This document shows positions 1-8,281 of a stretch of 64,000 nucleotides of DNA, one piece after another. The notes below the pieces were generated by a model. That model did not search any database. It saw only the letters and a list, made by a program, of their open reading frames with translations, and was not told where the DNA came from. The translations under genes were made by a program, and so were the position numbers. Numbering within the stretch: the stretch's first letter is position 1; every line of letters starts with the position of its first letter. The stretch is taken from NCBI GenBank assembly GCA_900757495.1, contig CAAENX010000029.1, positions 70,499-134,498 of the forward strand, given 5' to 3'. Source of the stretch: an uncultured Collinsella sp. GTDB lineage: Bacteria; Actinomycetota; Coriobacteriia; Coriobacteriales; Coriobacteriaceae.

Positions 1-34
1 AAGTGCGTACATACATTTTGAAAGGAGGAGCAAG

Positions 35-835
35 ATGGAATACACGATCTTCCAGGTCGCTCTGGTCTTCATCGTCACGTTCGTCGCGGCAATCGACCAG
101 TTTAACTTCCTCGAGTCTCTCTATCAGCCCATCGTCACCGGCGCCGTCATCGGTCTTATCCTTGGCGACCTCAACACCGGTCTTCTCGTGGGTGGTACTT
201 ATCAGCTCATGACGATCGGCAACATGCCGATCGGAGGTGCTCAGCCGCCTAACGCTGTTATCGGCGGCATCATGGCAGCCATTCTCGCTATCGCTACGGG
301 CCTTGAGCCCAACGCGGCAGTCGGCCTCGCCATTCCGTTCGCTCTGCTTGGTCAGCTCGGCGTTACCCTGGTCTTCACGCTTATGTCGCCGCTCATGTCC
401 TCCGCGGACAACATGGCTCACAACGCTGACACCAAGGGCATCGAGCGTCTGAACTACTTCGCCATGGCTCTGCTCGGCCTGATCTTCGCTGTCGTCGTCA
501 CCCTGTTCTTCATCGCTGGCGCTACCATCGGTCAGACCATCGCTTCCGCCATCCCGACTTGGCTGCAGACCGGTCTGTCCGCTGCAGGCGGCATGATGCG
601 CTTCGTCGGCTTCGCCGTCCTGCTCAAGGTTATGATGAACCGCGATATGTGGGGCTTCTTCCTCATGGGCTTTGGCCTCGCGCTCATCACCGTTGCCAAC
701 GATTCTCTGGCAACCCCTGCCCTGCTCATCCTCGCTCTCATCGGCTTCGGCATCGCTTTCTGGGACTTCCAGCAGCAGACCGAGCTGAAGGGTGCAGCTG
801 TTTCTGACGGAGGTGACTTCGAAGATGGCATCTAA
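35..835 (+). CDS. agaC: PTS mannose/sorbose-family EIIC, probably GalNAc/GalN-specific
   Basis: This is a 266-residue integral membrane protein that would form the sugar channel of a mannose-family PTS permease. The family signature is visible at residues 16-70: a DQFN segment, then the GxxxGLxxGDxxxGLxxGxTYQL pattern and the NMPIGGAQPPNA loop. Several hydrophobic helices follow. The length matches AgaC/AgaW (about 265 residues). The ATG at 35 has an AAAGGAGG ribosome site at 21-28. It overlaps the IID gene by 11 bases, so the two are translationally coupled. IIA and IIB partners would lie upstream of the window. The GalNAc assignment comes from the neighbouring AgaS and deacetylase genes; mannose or fructose specificity cannot be excluded. 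Confidence 0.85.
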   Translation: MEYTIFQVALVFIVTFVAAIDQFNFLESLYQPIVTGAVIGLILGDLNTGLLVGGTYQLMTIGNMPIGGAQPPNAVIGGIMAAILAIATGLEPNAAVGLAIPFALLGQLGVTLVFTLMSPLMSSADNMAHNADTKGIERLNYFAMALLGLIFAVVVTLFFIAGATIGQTIASAIPTWLQTGLSAAGGMMRFVGFAVLLKVMMNRDMWGFFLMGFGLALITVANDSLATPALLILALIGFGIAFWDFQQQTELKGAAVSDGGDFEDGI

Positions 836-1907
836 TGAGTATGTGATCCCGGAGCACTACGAGGATCTCACTCCTGCTCCGCAGCTCGACCAGAAGACCC
901 TCAACAAGATGGCTTGGCGCTCCTGCTTCCTGCAGGCCTCGTTCAACTACGAGCGTATGCAGGCCGCTGGCTGGCTCTACTCCATCATCCCCGGTCTGGA
1001 GAAGATCCACACCAACAAGAACGACCTCGCGGCTTCCATGAGCCACAACCTGGAGTTCTTCAACACCCACCCGTTCCTCGTCACCTTTGTTATGGGTATC
1101 GTGCTTTCGCTCGAGCAGAACAAGGTTGACATCCCCACGATCCGCGCCGTCCGCGTCGCCGCAATGGGCCCGCTCGGTGGTATCGGTGACGCCCTGTTCT
1201 GGCTGACGCTCGTGCCTATCACGGCCGGCATCACCTCCAACATGGCCATCAACGGCAACGCCGCTGCGCCGATCATCTTCCTGGTGATCTTCAACGTCGT
1301 CCAGTTCGCTCTGCGCTTCTGGCTCATGAACTGGTCCTACAAGCTTGGCACCAGCGCTATTGACGCTCTGACTGCCAACATGCAGGCCTTCACGCGTGCC
1401 GCTTCCATCATGGGCGTCTTCGTCGTCGGTTGCCTGGTCGTCACCATGGGTGGCACCCAGATCAACCTCCAGATCCCCAACGGCACCACCCGTGGCCTCT
1501 CCGCTACTACCGTGATCGTCTCCGAGAAGGAGGCCGAGAACTTCACCGGTATGGAGGGCATCGATACCGAGACCGCTGAGGCCGGTACCATCGCCATGAC
1601 CGATGAGGACGGCAACGCCCTCACCGCTTCCGATGCCGACGGCAACGCTGTCGAGTGCGGCGTCACCGATCTGGGCAACGGCATGGAGTCCGTTACCTAC
1701 GGCACCGTCACCGAGGATCCGGTCAACTTCTCCGTTGCCGACACCCTCAACACCATCGTCCCGAAGCTCGTCCCGCTTATGCTTACGCTGCTGCTTTACT
1801 ACATGTTCGCTAAGCACAGCTGGACCCCGACCAAGGGCATTCTGCTGCTCTTCGTCCTGGGCATCCTGGGCGCTGGCCCGCTTGGTCTCTGGCCGAGCAT
1901 CTGGTAA
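825..1907 (+). CDS. agaD: PTS mannose/sorbose-family EIID with long extracytoplasmic insertion
   Basis: This 360-residue protein is the IID partner of the preceding IIC. The IID core is clear: the aromatic N-terminal segment around residues 30-60, the AAMGPLGGIGDALFW motif at 113-126, and the C-terminal IVPKLVPLMLT helix near 311-321. IID proteins are usually 265-305 residues. The extra length is an acidic, glycine-rich stretch at about residues 215-300, just before the C-terminal membrane segment. I chose the ATG at 825 because GGAGG lies at 809-813; a GTG at 792 would add 11 residues inside the IIC gene and lacks such a site. In lactic acid bacteria an extra IID loop in this region affects recognition by class IIa bacteriocins; whether this longer insert does so is unknown. 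Confidence 0.85.
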   Translation: MASNEYVIPEHYEDLTPAPQLDQKTLNKMAWRSCFLQASFNYERMQAAGWLYSIIPGLEKIHTNKNDLAASMSHNLEFFNTHPFLVTFVMGIVLSLEQNKVDIPTIRAVRVAAMGPLGGIGDALFWLTLVPITAGITSNMAINGNAAAPIIFLVIFNVVQFALRFWLMNWSYKLGTSAIDALTANMQAFTRAASIMGVFVVGCLVVTMGGTQINLQIPNGTTRGLSATTVIVSEKEAENFTGMEGIDTETAEAGTIAMTDEDGNALTASDADGNAVECGVTDLGNGMESVTYGTVTEDPVNFSVADTLNTIVPKLVPLMLTLLLYYMFAKHSWTPTKGILLLFVLGILGAGPLGLWPSIW

Positions 1908-1973
1908 GGCTCTAGCTTGAGGGGTGTGTCCCTACGCGGCTCACACCCCGACCCCTTAAGCCATGTGTATGTT

Positions 1974-2013
1974 AAAAGCCGCGTGCTCGAAAGAGCGCGC
2001 GGCTTTTGTTTTC
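1974..2013 (+). terminator. Rho-independent terminator after the IIC-IID genes
   Basis: A GC-rich stem (1974-1988 with 1993-2007, GAAA loop, one bulge) is followed by TTTTGTTTTC. It closes the PTS operon before the GntR gene. Confidence 0.85.
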
Positions 2014-2092
2014 TTGATGATTCGGGTGTTGCGGACTGATAATGCTTAACACCCTAGGTAGTTAGCCGAATTCGAGCAAAAGGGAGGATAGG

Positions 2093-2824
2093 ATGGCGAT
2101 CGGAGCGCGTAAGCAACCGCTGTACGATCAGCTGGTCGATATTCTGACCGAAAAGATTGACCATGAATATCGCGCCGGTGACATGATTCCTTCCGAGCGC
2201 GAACTTTCGGAGCGCTATGGTCTCTCGCGCACTACGGTACGCCTGGCTCTGCAGGAACTGGAGCGTTTAGGACTGGTGGTTCGGCAGCACGGTCGCGGTA
2301 CCTTTGTGACCGACCGTTCGGCAAAGGCAACCAATCTTATGCAGTCCTACAGCTTTACCGAGCAGATGCGCGCGATGGGTCGCGACCCCGAGACCACGAT
2401 TCTCGATTTTTGCGAGATGGAGGCCGATAAGAATCTGGCCGAGCATATGGGATTACGTATCGGTGATCGCATTTTTAAGCTCAAGCGCCTTCGTTCTGCC
2501 GACAACATGCCCATGATGGTCGAACGCAGCTATCTACCGGTTCGTCAATTTCTGTCCCTAAAGCGACCGCTGCTGGAGCGCAAGCCGCTTTACGATGTGA
2601 TTGAGCAAGACTTTCAGCAAAAGATACGCGTGGCCGAAGAGGAGTTCTATGCGAGCATAGCCCGTCCCACCGACGCCCACCTTTTGGGAATTGTCGAGGG
2701 CTCGCCTGTGCTCGATTTGGTCAGGACTACGTATAACGAGTCAAACGAGGTTGTGGAGTATACACTCTCGGTTGCTCGTGCCGATCAGTTTAAATACAAG
2801 GTTTACCACCAGCGTAGCAACTAG
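2093..2824 (+). CDS. GntR/HutC-family (UTRA) transcriptional regulator
   Basis: This 243-residue regulator has a GntR winged helix at residues 8-75, with the SERELSERYGLSRTTVRLAL recognition segment and the GRGTFV wing. A UTRA effector domain follows at about 95-240, typical of phosphosugar-sensing NagR/DasR/AgaR-type proteins. The ATG at 2093 follows GGGAGGA with normal spacing. It lies between the PTS genes and agaS, and a palindrome like the NagR/DasR dre site sits immediately downstream at 2863. That suggests it controls the agaS unit, perhaps in response to GlcNAc-6-P or GalN-6-P. Effector identity is inferred. Confidence 0.88.
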   Translation: MAIGARKQPLYDQLVDILTEKIDHEYRAGDMIPSERELSERYGLSRTTVRLALQELERLGLVVRQHGRGTFVTDRSAKATNLMQSYSFTEQMRAMGRDPETTILDFCEMEADKNLAEHMGLRIGDRIFKLKRLRSADNMPMMVERSYLPVRQFLSLKRPLLERKPLYDVIEQDFQQKIRVAEEEFYASIARPTDAHLLGIVEGSPVLDLVRTTYNESNEVVEYTLSVARADQFKYKVYHQRSN

Positions 2825-2862
2825 TGTCCGCATCGTTTCCATATGGTGATTCTTTGCATTTA

Positions 2863-2899
2863 ACTGGTTACTACCAGATAACCAACTGAAGTGTATAAT
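2863..2899 (+). promoter_or_regulatory. dre-like GntR operator and -10 box upstream of agaS
   Basis: ACTGGTTACTACCAGA at 2863-2878 is a CTGGT-N4-ACCAG inverted repeat. It matches the flanks of the NagR/DasR dre consensus (ACTGGTCTAGACCAGT) with a different centre. TATAAT lies at 2894-2899, so the operator covers the expected -35 region, a position suited to repression. Confidence 0.7.
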
Positions 2900-2938
2900 T
2901 GCACGTCAGAGGATTACTTCTAGAGAGAGGTATTAGAA

Positions 2939-4105
2939 ATGTTCGAGAAGAGTGTCGAGGAGCTCACCGAGCTCGGCGCCCAGATCACCACGGCCGAGAT
3001 TGCTCAGCAGCCCGAGCTTTGGCGTGATACGCTCAACATCTATCGCGAGAACAAGGAGGCCATCGAGGCCTTCCTGGCCGAGGCTCGCGCTATGGGCGAG
3101 GGCCGTCTGTCCGTTGTCTTCACCGGTGCCGGTACGTCCGACTACGTTGGCGATACCTGCGCCCCGTACCTGCGTCACGCTGGCAACACTGATCTCTACG
3201 ACTTTAAGCCCATCGCCACGACCGACATCGTGAGCGCTCCGCGCGACTTCCTGCGCGCCGAGGATCCCACGCTCGTGGTTTCCTTTGCCCGCTCTGGCAA
3301 CAGCCCCGAGAGCCTTGCTGCCGTTGCCGTTGCCAAGGAGCTCGTCCACAACGTCAAGTTCCTCAACATCACCTGCGCTCCCGAGGGCAAGCTCGCCGTC
3401 GAGTCTGCCGATGATCCCAACGCGCTGACGCTGCTCATTCCGCGCGCCAACGACAAGGGCTTCGCCATGACCGGTTCTTATTCCTGCATGACCCTGCTCT
3501 CCACCCTTATTTTCGACACTGCCTCTGACGAGCAGAAGGCCGAGTGGGTTGAGACCATCGCCAAGATGGGCGAGGAGGTCATCTCCCGTGAGCCCGAGAT
3601 CGCCGATTACCTGGCTGGCGACTTCAACCGCGTGACCTACTTGGGTTCTGGCTCCTTCGGTGGCCTTGCCCAGGAGAGCCAGCTCAAGATCCTCGAGCTC
3701 GCTCACGGTCTGGTCGCTACTTCCTACGACACCTCCATGGGCTATCGTCACGGACCTAAGTCCTTCGTCGACGATAAGACGCTCGTCTTCGTGTTCGTCA
3801 ACAACGACGCCTACACCCGTCAGTACGACATCGACATCCTCAACGAGATCGGTGGCGACGAGATCGCTCAGCACACCGTTGCCGTTCAGCAGGAAGGTGC
3901 CACCGTCTATGAGGGTGAGTCCTTCACCTTTAAGGGCTACGAGGCACTTCCCGAGGGCTACCTTGCTCTGCCGTTCGTGATGTTTGCTCAGGCTATCAGC
4001 CTGCTCAACTCCGTGCGCGTGGGCAACACGCCCGATACGCCGAGCCCCACCGGTACGGTCAACCGCGTGGTTAAGGGCGTGACGATTCACCCCTTCACCG
4101 CTTAA
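2939..4105 (+). CDS. agaS: SIS-domain galactosamine-6-phosphate isomerase/deaminase
   Basis: This 388-residue protein has two tandem SIS domains. The first sugar-phosphate loop is GAGTSDYVGD at about 63-72, and an ARSGNSPES loop follows in the same domain. The second domain carries GSGSFGGLAQE near residue 235 and a DTSMGYRHGPK segment near 265. AgaS proteins (about 385 residues) convert galactosamine-6-phosphate to tagatose-6-phosphate and ammonia. That product is the substrate of the LacC kinases in this window. The gene has its own promoter with a GntR operator and is followed by a terminator. The general SIS assignment is very secure and the AgaS subtype fairly secure. Confidence 0.88.
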   Translation: MFEKSVEELTELGAQITTAEIAQQPELWRDTLNIYRENKEAIEAFLAEARAMGEGRLSVVFTGAGTSDYVGDTCAPYLRHAGNTDLYDFKPIATTDIVSAPRDFLRAEDPTLVVSFARSGNSPESLAAVAVAKELVHNVKFLNITCAPEGKLAVESADDPNALTLLIPRANDKGFAMTGSYSCMTLLSTLIFDTASDEQKAEWVETIAKMGEEVISREPEIADYLAGDFNRVTYLGSGSFGGLAQESQLKILELAHGLVATSYDTSMGYRHGPKSFVDDKTLVFVFVNNDAYTRQYDIDILNEIGGDEIAQHTVAVQQEGATVYEGESFTFKGYEALPEGYLALPFVMFAQAISLLNSVRVGNTPDTPSPTGTVNRVVKGVTIHPFTA

Positions 4106-4123
4106 TCGCGTCCCCCTGTAAGG

Positions 4124-4165
4124 GCGCCCGTCCGCTCATAACGGCGGGCGGGCGCTTTTTGTTTT
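4124..4165 (+). terminator. Terminator after agaS
   Basis: A GC-rich hairpin (arms at about 4124-4138 and 4141-4155) runs into TTTTTGTTTT. Confidence 0.85.
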
Positions 4166-4222
4166 ACGTGAGCTGGGTATAAGCATCACCACAGTCAACT
4201 GCTTTAGAAGCAAGGAGTGCAT

Positions 4223-5392
4223 ATGAGCACGTACGCAATTAAGGCTGACAAGTTCTTCTTGCCGGCAGGCCCGCAACTGGGCGGCTATCTTATGGTCGAG
4301 GACGGCGTCTTTGGCGCCTGGCAGGCCGACGAGCCCTCTTGCGAGATTAAGGACTACACGGGATCGTGGATCGCACCGGGTATGGTCGATACTCACATCC
4401 ATGGCTTCTACAACCACTCAACTACCGATAACGATCCCGAGGGCATCGATATCAGCTCGACCGAGCTCGCCCGTCGCGGTACCACCAGCTGGCTGCCCAC
4501 GACGTTCACCGATGGCGTCGAGCAGATCAAGGACGCCTGCGCCGCCATTGCCCAGGCGGACGAGGGCCGCGGCCCCGACTTCTGCGGTGCTCGCATTCAG
4601 GGCATCTACCTGGAGGGCCCCTTCTTTACCATGAAGCACGTGGGCGCGCAGAACCCCGCTTACCTGATCGATCCCTCCGAGGAGGTCTTCGACCAGTGGC
4701 AGGAGGCTGCTGGCGGACGTATCGTCAAGAGCGCTATGGCCGCTGAGCGCGATGGCGCTGCCACCTATGCTGCCGCCCTCAACGCGAAGGGCGTCGTGAC
4801 CAGCATCGGTCACTCCGACGCCACCTACGATGAGTGCATCGCCGCCATCAACGCCGGTGCCAGCTGCTTTACGCATACCTATAACGGCCAGCGCGGGCTG
4901 CATCACCGTGAGCCCGGTGTCGTGGGTGCTGCCATGTCCACGCCCGAGACCTACGCTGAGATCATCTGTGACGGCAAGCACGTAAACCCTGCCGCCATCA
5001 AGGCGCTGCTGCAGGCAAAGGGCTGGCAGCACACGGTACTCATCACCGACTGCCTGGGCTGCGGCGGCATGCCCGAGGGCAGCTACACCAGTGGCGGCAT
5101 GGACGTCATCATGAAGGACAACCTGTGCTGGCTCGCCGACGGCAAGAGCATTGCCGGCTCGGTGCTCACGCTTGCCCAGGGTGTCAAGAACATCGTCGAC
5201 TGGGGCATCGCCAGCGCCGATATCGCCATTCGCATGGCAACCGAGGTGCCGGCTCGCTCTGCGCACATCGAGGATAAGTGCGGCAGCATCATGCCGAGTC
5301 GCGACGCCGACTTTGTCGTGTTCGACCACGAGCTCACCCTCGTCGAGACGTATGTTGGCGGCCAGAGCGTCGGCAACGCCTTTACCGAGTAA
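4223..5392 (+). CDS. nagA: N-acetylgalactosamine/glucosamine-6-phosphate deacetylase
   Basis: This 389-residue cytoplasmic amidohydrolase removes acetate from N-acetyl-hexosamine-6-phosphate. Metal and substrate motifs appear in order: DTHIH at residues 56-60, EGPF, GHSDAT, HTYNGQRGLHHREPG, ICDGKHVNP, and ITDCLG, where the aspartate is the expected catalytic residue. The ATG at 4223 follows AAGGAG with 5-base spacing; a GTG at 4217 lies inside that site and was rejected. Beside agaS it may work as AgaA on GalNAc-6-P, but sequence alone does not separate AgaA from NagA. A C-terminal fragment of a second copy survives at 8118-8249. Confidence 0.88.
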   Translation: MSTYAIKADKFFLPAGPQLGGYLMVEDGVFGAWQADEPSCEIKDYTGSWIAPGMVDTHIHGFYNHSTTDNDPEGIDISSTELARRGTTSWLPTTFTDGVEQIKDACAAIAQADEGRGPDFCGARIQGIYLEGPFFTMKHVGAQNPAYLIDPSEEVFDQWQEAAGGRIVKSAMAAERDGAATYAAALNAKGVVTSIGHSDATYDECIAAINAGASCFTHTYNGQRGLHHREPGVVGAAMSTPETYAEIICDGKHVNPAAIKALLQAKGWQHTVLITDCLGCGGMPEGSYTSGGMDVIMKDNLCWLADGKSIAGSVLTLAQGVKNIVDWGIASADIAIRMATEVPARSAHIEDKCGSIMPSRDADFVVFDHELTLVETYVGGQSVGNAFTE

Positions 5393-5403
5393 CGATAGAA
5401 AAA

Positions 5404-5437
5404 GACGGCGGGCCCGAATCTGCTCGGACCCGCCGTA
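5404..5437. terminator. Bidirectional hairpin between convergent genes
   Basis: A near-perfect stem, ACGGCGGGCCCG paired with CGGACCCGCCGT, lies between the 3' ends of the deacetylase and flavodoxin genes. An A-rich run on its left would serve leftward transcripts as a T-tract. Confidence 0.65.
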
Positions 5438-5467
5438 TGGGTTAAACGCTCAAAAGCACCTTCACAG

Positions 5468-6052
5468 TTACAGCTTGTTAGCAATCTTCTTTGCCGTGCG
5501 CTTAACGCCGGCCACCAGGCCTCCTGCAGGATGCTCCTTTTCGTATGCTAGACGCTTCTCGCGCTTGGCGTACTCTTCGACGATGATATCGCCGTACTCA
5601 TCTTCGATTTTGTCGAAGAAATCGACGGCTCCCTTAATCTCTTCGGCAGTTGGGTGTCCCTTCTGGACGCCGCCGGCGAGCTTGAACGGCCCCCACGTAT
5701 CAAAGCCGGGGCAGCCGTAGACACCCATAAAGATGGCCTGCCTCATGCGGCAGATGCCATCGATATCCTTGCCGTACCACTTGTTTTTGCCACCATAGGT
5801 CATAAGGCCAAATACCTTATCCTGCGGCTGCAGCACGTTCGTGAGCACACGTGCCATGTCCTTGTCGATCTCGGAGTAATAGATGCCCGTGGCGACACCG
5901 ATCAGATGGTATTCGTGCAGGTCGGGGTACTCGTTTTTACCGAGTGACTTCACGTCGAGGGTATCGATTTCGGGGTGCGCCTCGACGATGGCGTCCACGA
6001 GCTTTTTCGTATTGCCGTGGTGGCGTGAGGCATAAAGGATGATGGTTCGCAT
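5468..6052 (-). CDS. Flavodoxin-family protein
   Basis: This 194-residue protein has a flavodoxin-like fold. The N-terminal strand is followed by an FMN phosphate loop of the form YASRHHGNTKK at about residues 6-16. Later segments ATGIYYSEID and MTYGGKNKWYG fit the flavin-contacting loops. The last 40 residues are a charged helix ending in a lysine-rich tail. The start was set at the ATG at 6052, which follows AAAGG; upstream extension would add 42 residues without a ribosome site. It probably carries electrons, but its partner is not evident and its link to amino-sugar use is only positional. Confidence 0.8.
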   Translation of the reverse strand: MRTIILYASRHHGNTKKLVDAIVEAHPEIDTLDVKSLGKNEYPDLHEYHLIGVATGIYYSEIDKDMARVLTNVLQPQDKVFGLMTYGGKNKWYGKDIDGICRMRQAIFMGVYGCPGFDTWGPFKLAGGVQKGHPTAEEIKGAVDFFDKIEDEYGDIIVEEYAKREKRLAYEKEHPAGGLVAGVKRTAKKIANKL

Positions 6053-6207
6053 AAGAAGGCCTTTCAGCTGTAATTGCATCAATGTCTGTATGGTACCCCG
6101 TTGTATGGTCGGGATACCGGACACATCGACGAGCGCGCGGGTTTGTCCTTTGACTAGGATTGAGGCGGGCGCTTGCATGAAAAAGCAGTTGTCCGAAAGG
6201 ATGGATA

Positions 6208-7089
6208 ATGGAATACGCTCTTTCCAACGATTCGATTTCTATCAAGGTTTCCACGGCCGGCGGCTCGTTTACCTCGATTGAGGCTGACGGTCGTGAGTAT
6301 TTGTGGCAGGGTGATCCCGCGGTGTGGTCCGGTCAGGCGCCGGTCTGCTTTCCGATTTGCGGAGGCTTGCGCGACAACAATGCCATGACGTTTGCCGGGC
6401 ATCATGTGAAGCTCGCTCGCCACGGGTTTGCGCGCAAACAGGAGTGGAAGCTGCTGAGCCAGAGTGAGAACGAGCTGGCGATGTGCCTGGCTTCGGAGGA
6501 TAACGCCGCGTTGCTGAGCGATTATCCGTATCCGTTTAAGCTTGTCGCCCGCTATACGCTCGAGGACGCCGCCGTGCGTGTCTCCTATGAGGTGACCAAT
6601 GAAGGCACCGAGGACATGCCGTTCTTTATCGGTGGACATCCCGGCTTTAGGTGCCCGCTCGATGAGGGCGAGGTCTATACGGACTACGAGCTGCGCTTTG
6701 AGAAGGACGAGGCTGCGGAGCTCTGCACCGCCGTTCCATCGACTGGCTTGATTGATGTGGCAAACCGCTCCAAGAACCCCATGGTGGGGAAGACGTTGCC
6801 CCTGTCGCACGAGCTCTTCGATTTTGCGGAGACCATCTTTGACGTACTCGAGAGTCGTCAGGTCACGATTTCCAAAAAGGGCGAGGACAAGGGCGTTCGC
6901 CTGAGCTTCGAGGGCTTTCCGTACCTCATCGTGTGGAGTAAGCCCGAGGGCGATTTTGTGGCAGTTGAGCCCTGGGGCGGCCTTTCGACCTGCTCCGATG
7001 AGGATGACGTGCTTGAGCATAAGCGCGGCTGCCTTGTCGCCAAGCCCAAGGAGACCGTCGTTCGCTCGTTCACGATTGAAATTCTGTAA
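6208..7089 (+). CDS. lacX: Aldose 1-epimerase family protein, LacX-like (copy 1)
   Basis: This 293-residue protein belongs to the galactose mutarotase-like superfamily, LacX branch. Visible motifs are FPICGGLRDN near residues 49-58, the KLARHGFAR segment near 71-79, GGHPGFRCPLDEGE near 145-158 and EPWGGLSTCSDE near 253-264. LacX genes often accompany tagatose-6-phosphate genes, as here where lacC follows after 59 bases. The exact substrate of LacX proteins is not firmly known. The ATG at 6208 has GAAAGG 7 bases upstream. A close paralogue of identical length lies at 32359, also directly before a lacC gene. Confidence 0.85.
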   Translation: MEYALSNDSISIKVSTAGGSFTSIEADGREYLWQGDPAVWSGQAPVCFPICGGLRDNNAMTFAGHHVKLARHGFARKQEWKLLSQSENELAMCLASEDNAALLSDYPYPFKLVARYTLEDAAVRVSYEVTNEGTEDMPFFIGGHPGFRCPLDEGEVYTDYELRFEKDEAAELCTAVPSTGLIDVANRSKNPMVGKTLPLSHELFDFAETIFDVLESRQVTISKKGEDKGVRLSFEGFPYLIVWSKPEGDFVAVEPWGGLSTCSDEDDVLEHKRGCLVAKPKETVVRSFTIEIL

Positions 7090-7148
7090 TTCCGTTTTGT
7101 CGACTCGTATCGCGAGGCACTAGGAGCCTGCGAGATAAGGAGCTAAAA

Positions 7149-8084
7149 ATGATCCTCACCGTTACGATGAACCCGTCTGTCGATACGCGCTATCAGCTCG
7201 ATGAGCTCGTTATCGATGACGTCAACCGTGTGACGCCCGAAAAGACCGCCGGCGGCAAGGGCCTCAACGTGGCCCGTGTGCTGGGTCAGCTGGGCGACGA
7301 CGTCGTGGCAACCGGTCTGCTCGGCGGCCACATGGGCGCTTACATGGCCGAGCTCATGGACGCCAACGGTATTAACAACGACTTTGTGCCCATCAAGGGC
7401 GAGACCCGCATCTGCCTCAATATCCTTCATGCCGGCAACCAGACCGAGCTGCTCGAGAGCGGTCCGACAATTGCCCCCGAGGAGCTCGATGCCTTTACCG
7501 CCAAGTTTACCGAGCTTGCGAGCAAGGCCGACGTCGTCACCATCTCGGGTTCGCTGCCCCGCGGTGTCGAGGCAGACTACTATGCCAAGATCACGGGCAT
7601 TGCCGAGAACGCCGGTGCCAAGGTGTTGCTCGATACCTCGGGTGCTTCGCTCGAGGCCGCCCTTAAGTCCGAAATTAAGCCCGAGCTGGTCAAGCCTAAC
7701 CTGACCGAGATCAACGGCCTTTTGGGTACGAGCTTTACCACCGACGATGTGGACGAGCTCCGCGCCGCGCTCGCCTCTGATGCCCGCTTCTCCGATATCC
7801 CCTGGGTCGTCGTGTCCATGGGCGCTGCCGGCTCCGTTGGCTTCCACAATGGCCGTGCGTTCCGCGCAAAGACGCCCGATATCCCTGCCGTTAACGCCAC
7901 GGGCTCTGGTGACTCCACTATCGCTGGCTTCGCGCATGCCATTGCTGCTGGCGCGGACGACGAGACGGTGCTGCGCACCGCCAACACCTGCGGCAAGCTC
8001 AATGCCATGGATCCCATGACCGGCCATCTGGTCATGGACCGTTGGGACGAGGTCTACAACGGCGTTGTCGTGACCGAGCTGTAA
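7149..8084 (+). CDS. lacC: Tagatose-6-phosphate kinase / 1-phosphofructokinase-type PfkB kinase (copy 1)
   Basis: This 311-residue PfkB-family kinase would phosphorylate tagatose-6-phosphate to tagatose-1,6-bisphosphate. Family marks are TMNPSVDTRY at the N-terminus, the GGKGLNVARVL sugar-binding loop near 38-48, the TSGASLEAAL helix, KPNLTEINGLLG, and the ATP-site motif NATGSGDSTIAGF near 248-260 with the catalytic aspartate in GSGDS. A fructose-1-phosphate kinase role is the main alternative. The surrounding LacX, AgaS and LacAB genes favour the tagatose pathway. A near-identical paralogue is at 33297. Confidence 0.85.
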   Translation: MILTVTMNPSVDTRYQLDELVIDDVNRVTPEKTAGGKGLNVARVLGQLGDDVVATGLLGGHMGAYMAELMDANGINNDFVPIKGETRICLNILHAGNQTELLESGPTIAPEELDAFTAKFTELASKADVVTISGSLPRGVEADYYAKITGIAENAGAKVLLDTSGASLEAALKSEIKPELVKPNLTEINGLLGTSFTTDDVDELRAALASDARFSDIPWVVVSMGAAGSVGFHNGRAFRAKTPDIPAVNATGSGDSTIAGFAHAIAAGADDETVLRTANTCGKLNAMDPMTGHLVMDRWDEVYNGVVVTEL

Positions 8085-8117
8085 AAGCCTGGGCGTCGGC
8101 CCCGGCATTGCTTGCTA

Positions 8118-8249
8118 GCTCATGTCGACGACAAGTGCGGTAGCATTATGCTGGGGCGCGACGCCGAGTTTGTCGTGTTCAATCCCGACCTTACCCTGGT
8201 CGAGGCGTATGTGGGTGGCAACAGCGTCGGTAACGCGTTTGCCGAGTAG
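8118..8249 (+). pseudogene. C-terminal remnant of a second nagA-type deacetylase
   Basis: Reading from 8118, 43 codons and a TAG encode a segment starting AHVDDKCGSIM and ending SVGNAFAE. It aligns without gaps to the last 43 residues of the intact deacetylase at 4223-5392, with 32 identities by my count. There is no start codon or ribosome site, and the matching region upstream is replaced by the lacC stop and unrelated sequence. It is the 3' end of a deleted gene copy. The 11 differences show it is not a recent duplication of the intact neighbour. Confidence 0.85.
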
Positions 8250-8281
8250 CCGCCAAAGAAGCGATCCGAGAGGGGATTTAG

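Noticed and set aside
738..1817. Long minus-strand open frame opposite the IID gene (359 codons), and similar long antisense frames throughout
   Set aside because: High GC with strong codon bias opens antisense frames. They are rich in His, Gly, Asp and Val, lack ribosome sites, and mirror clear genes on the other strand.
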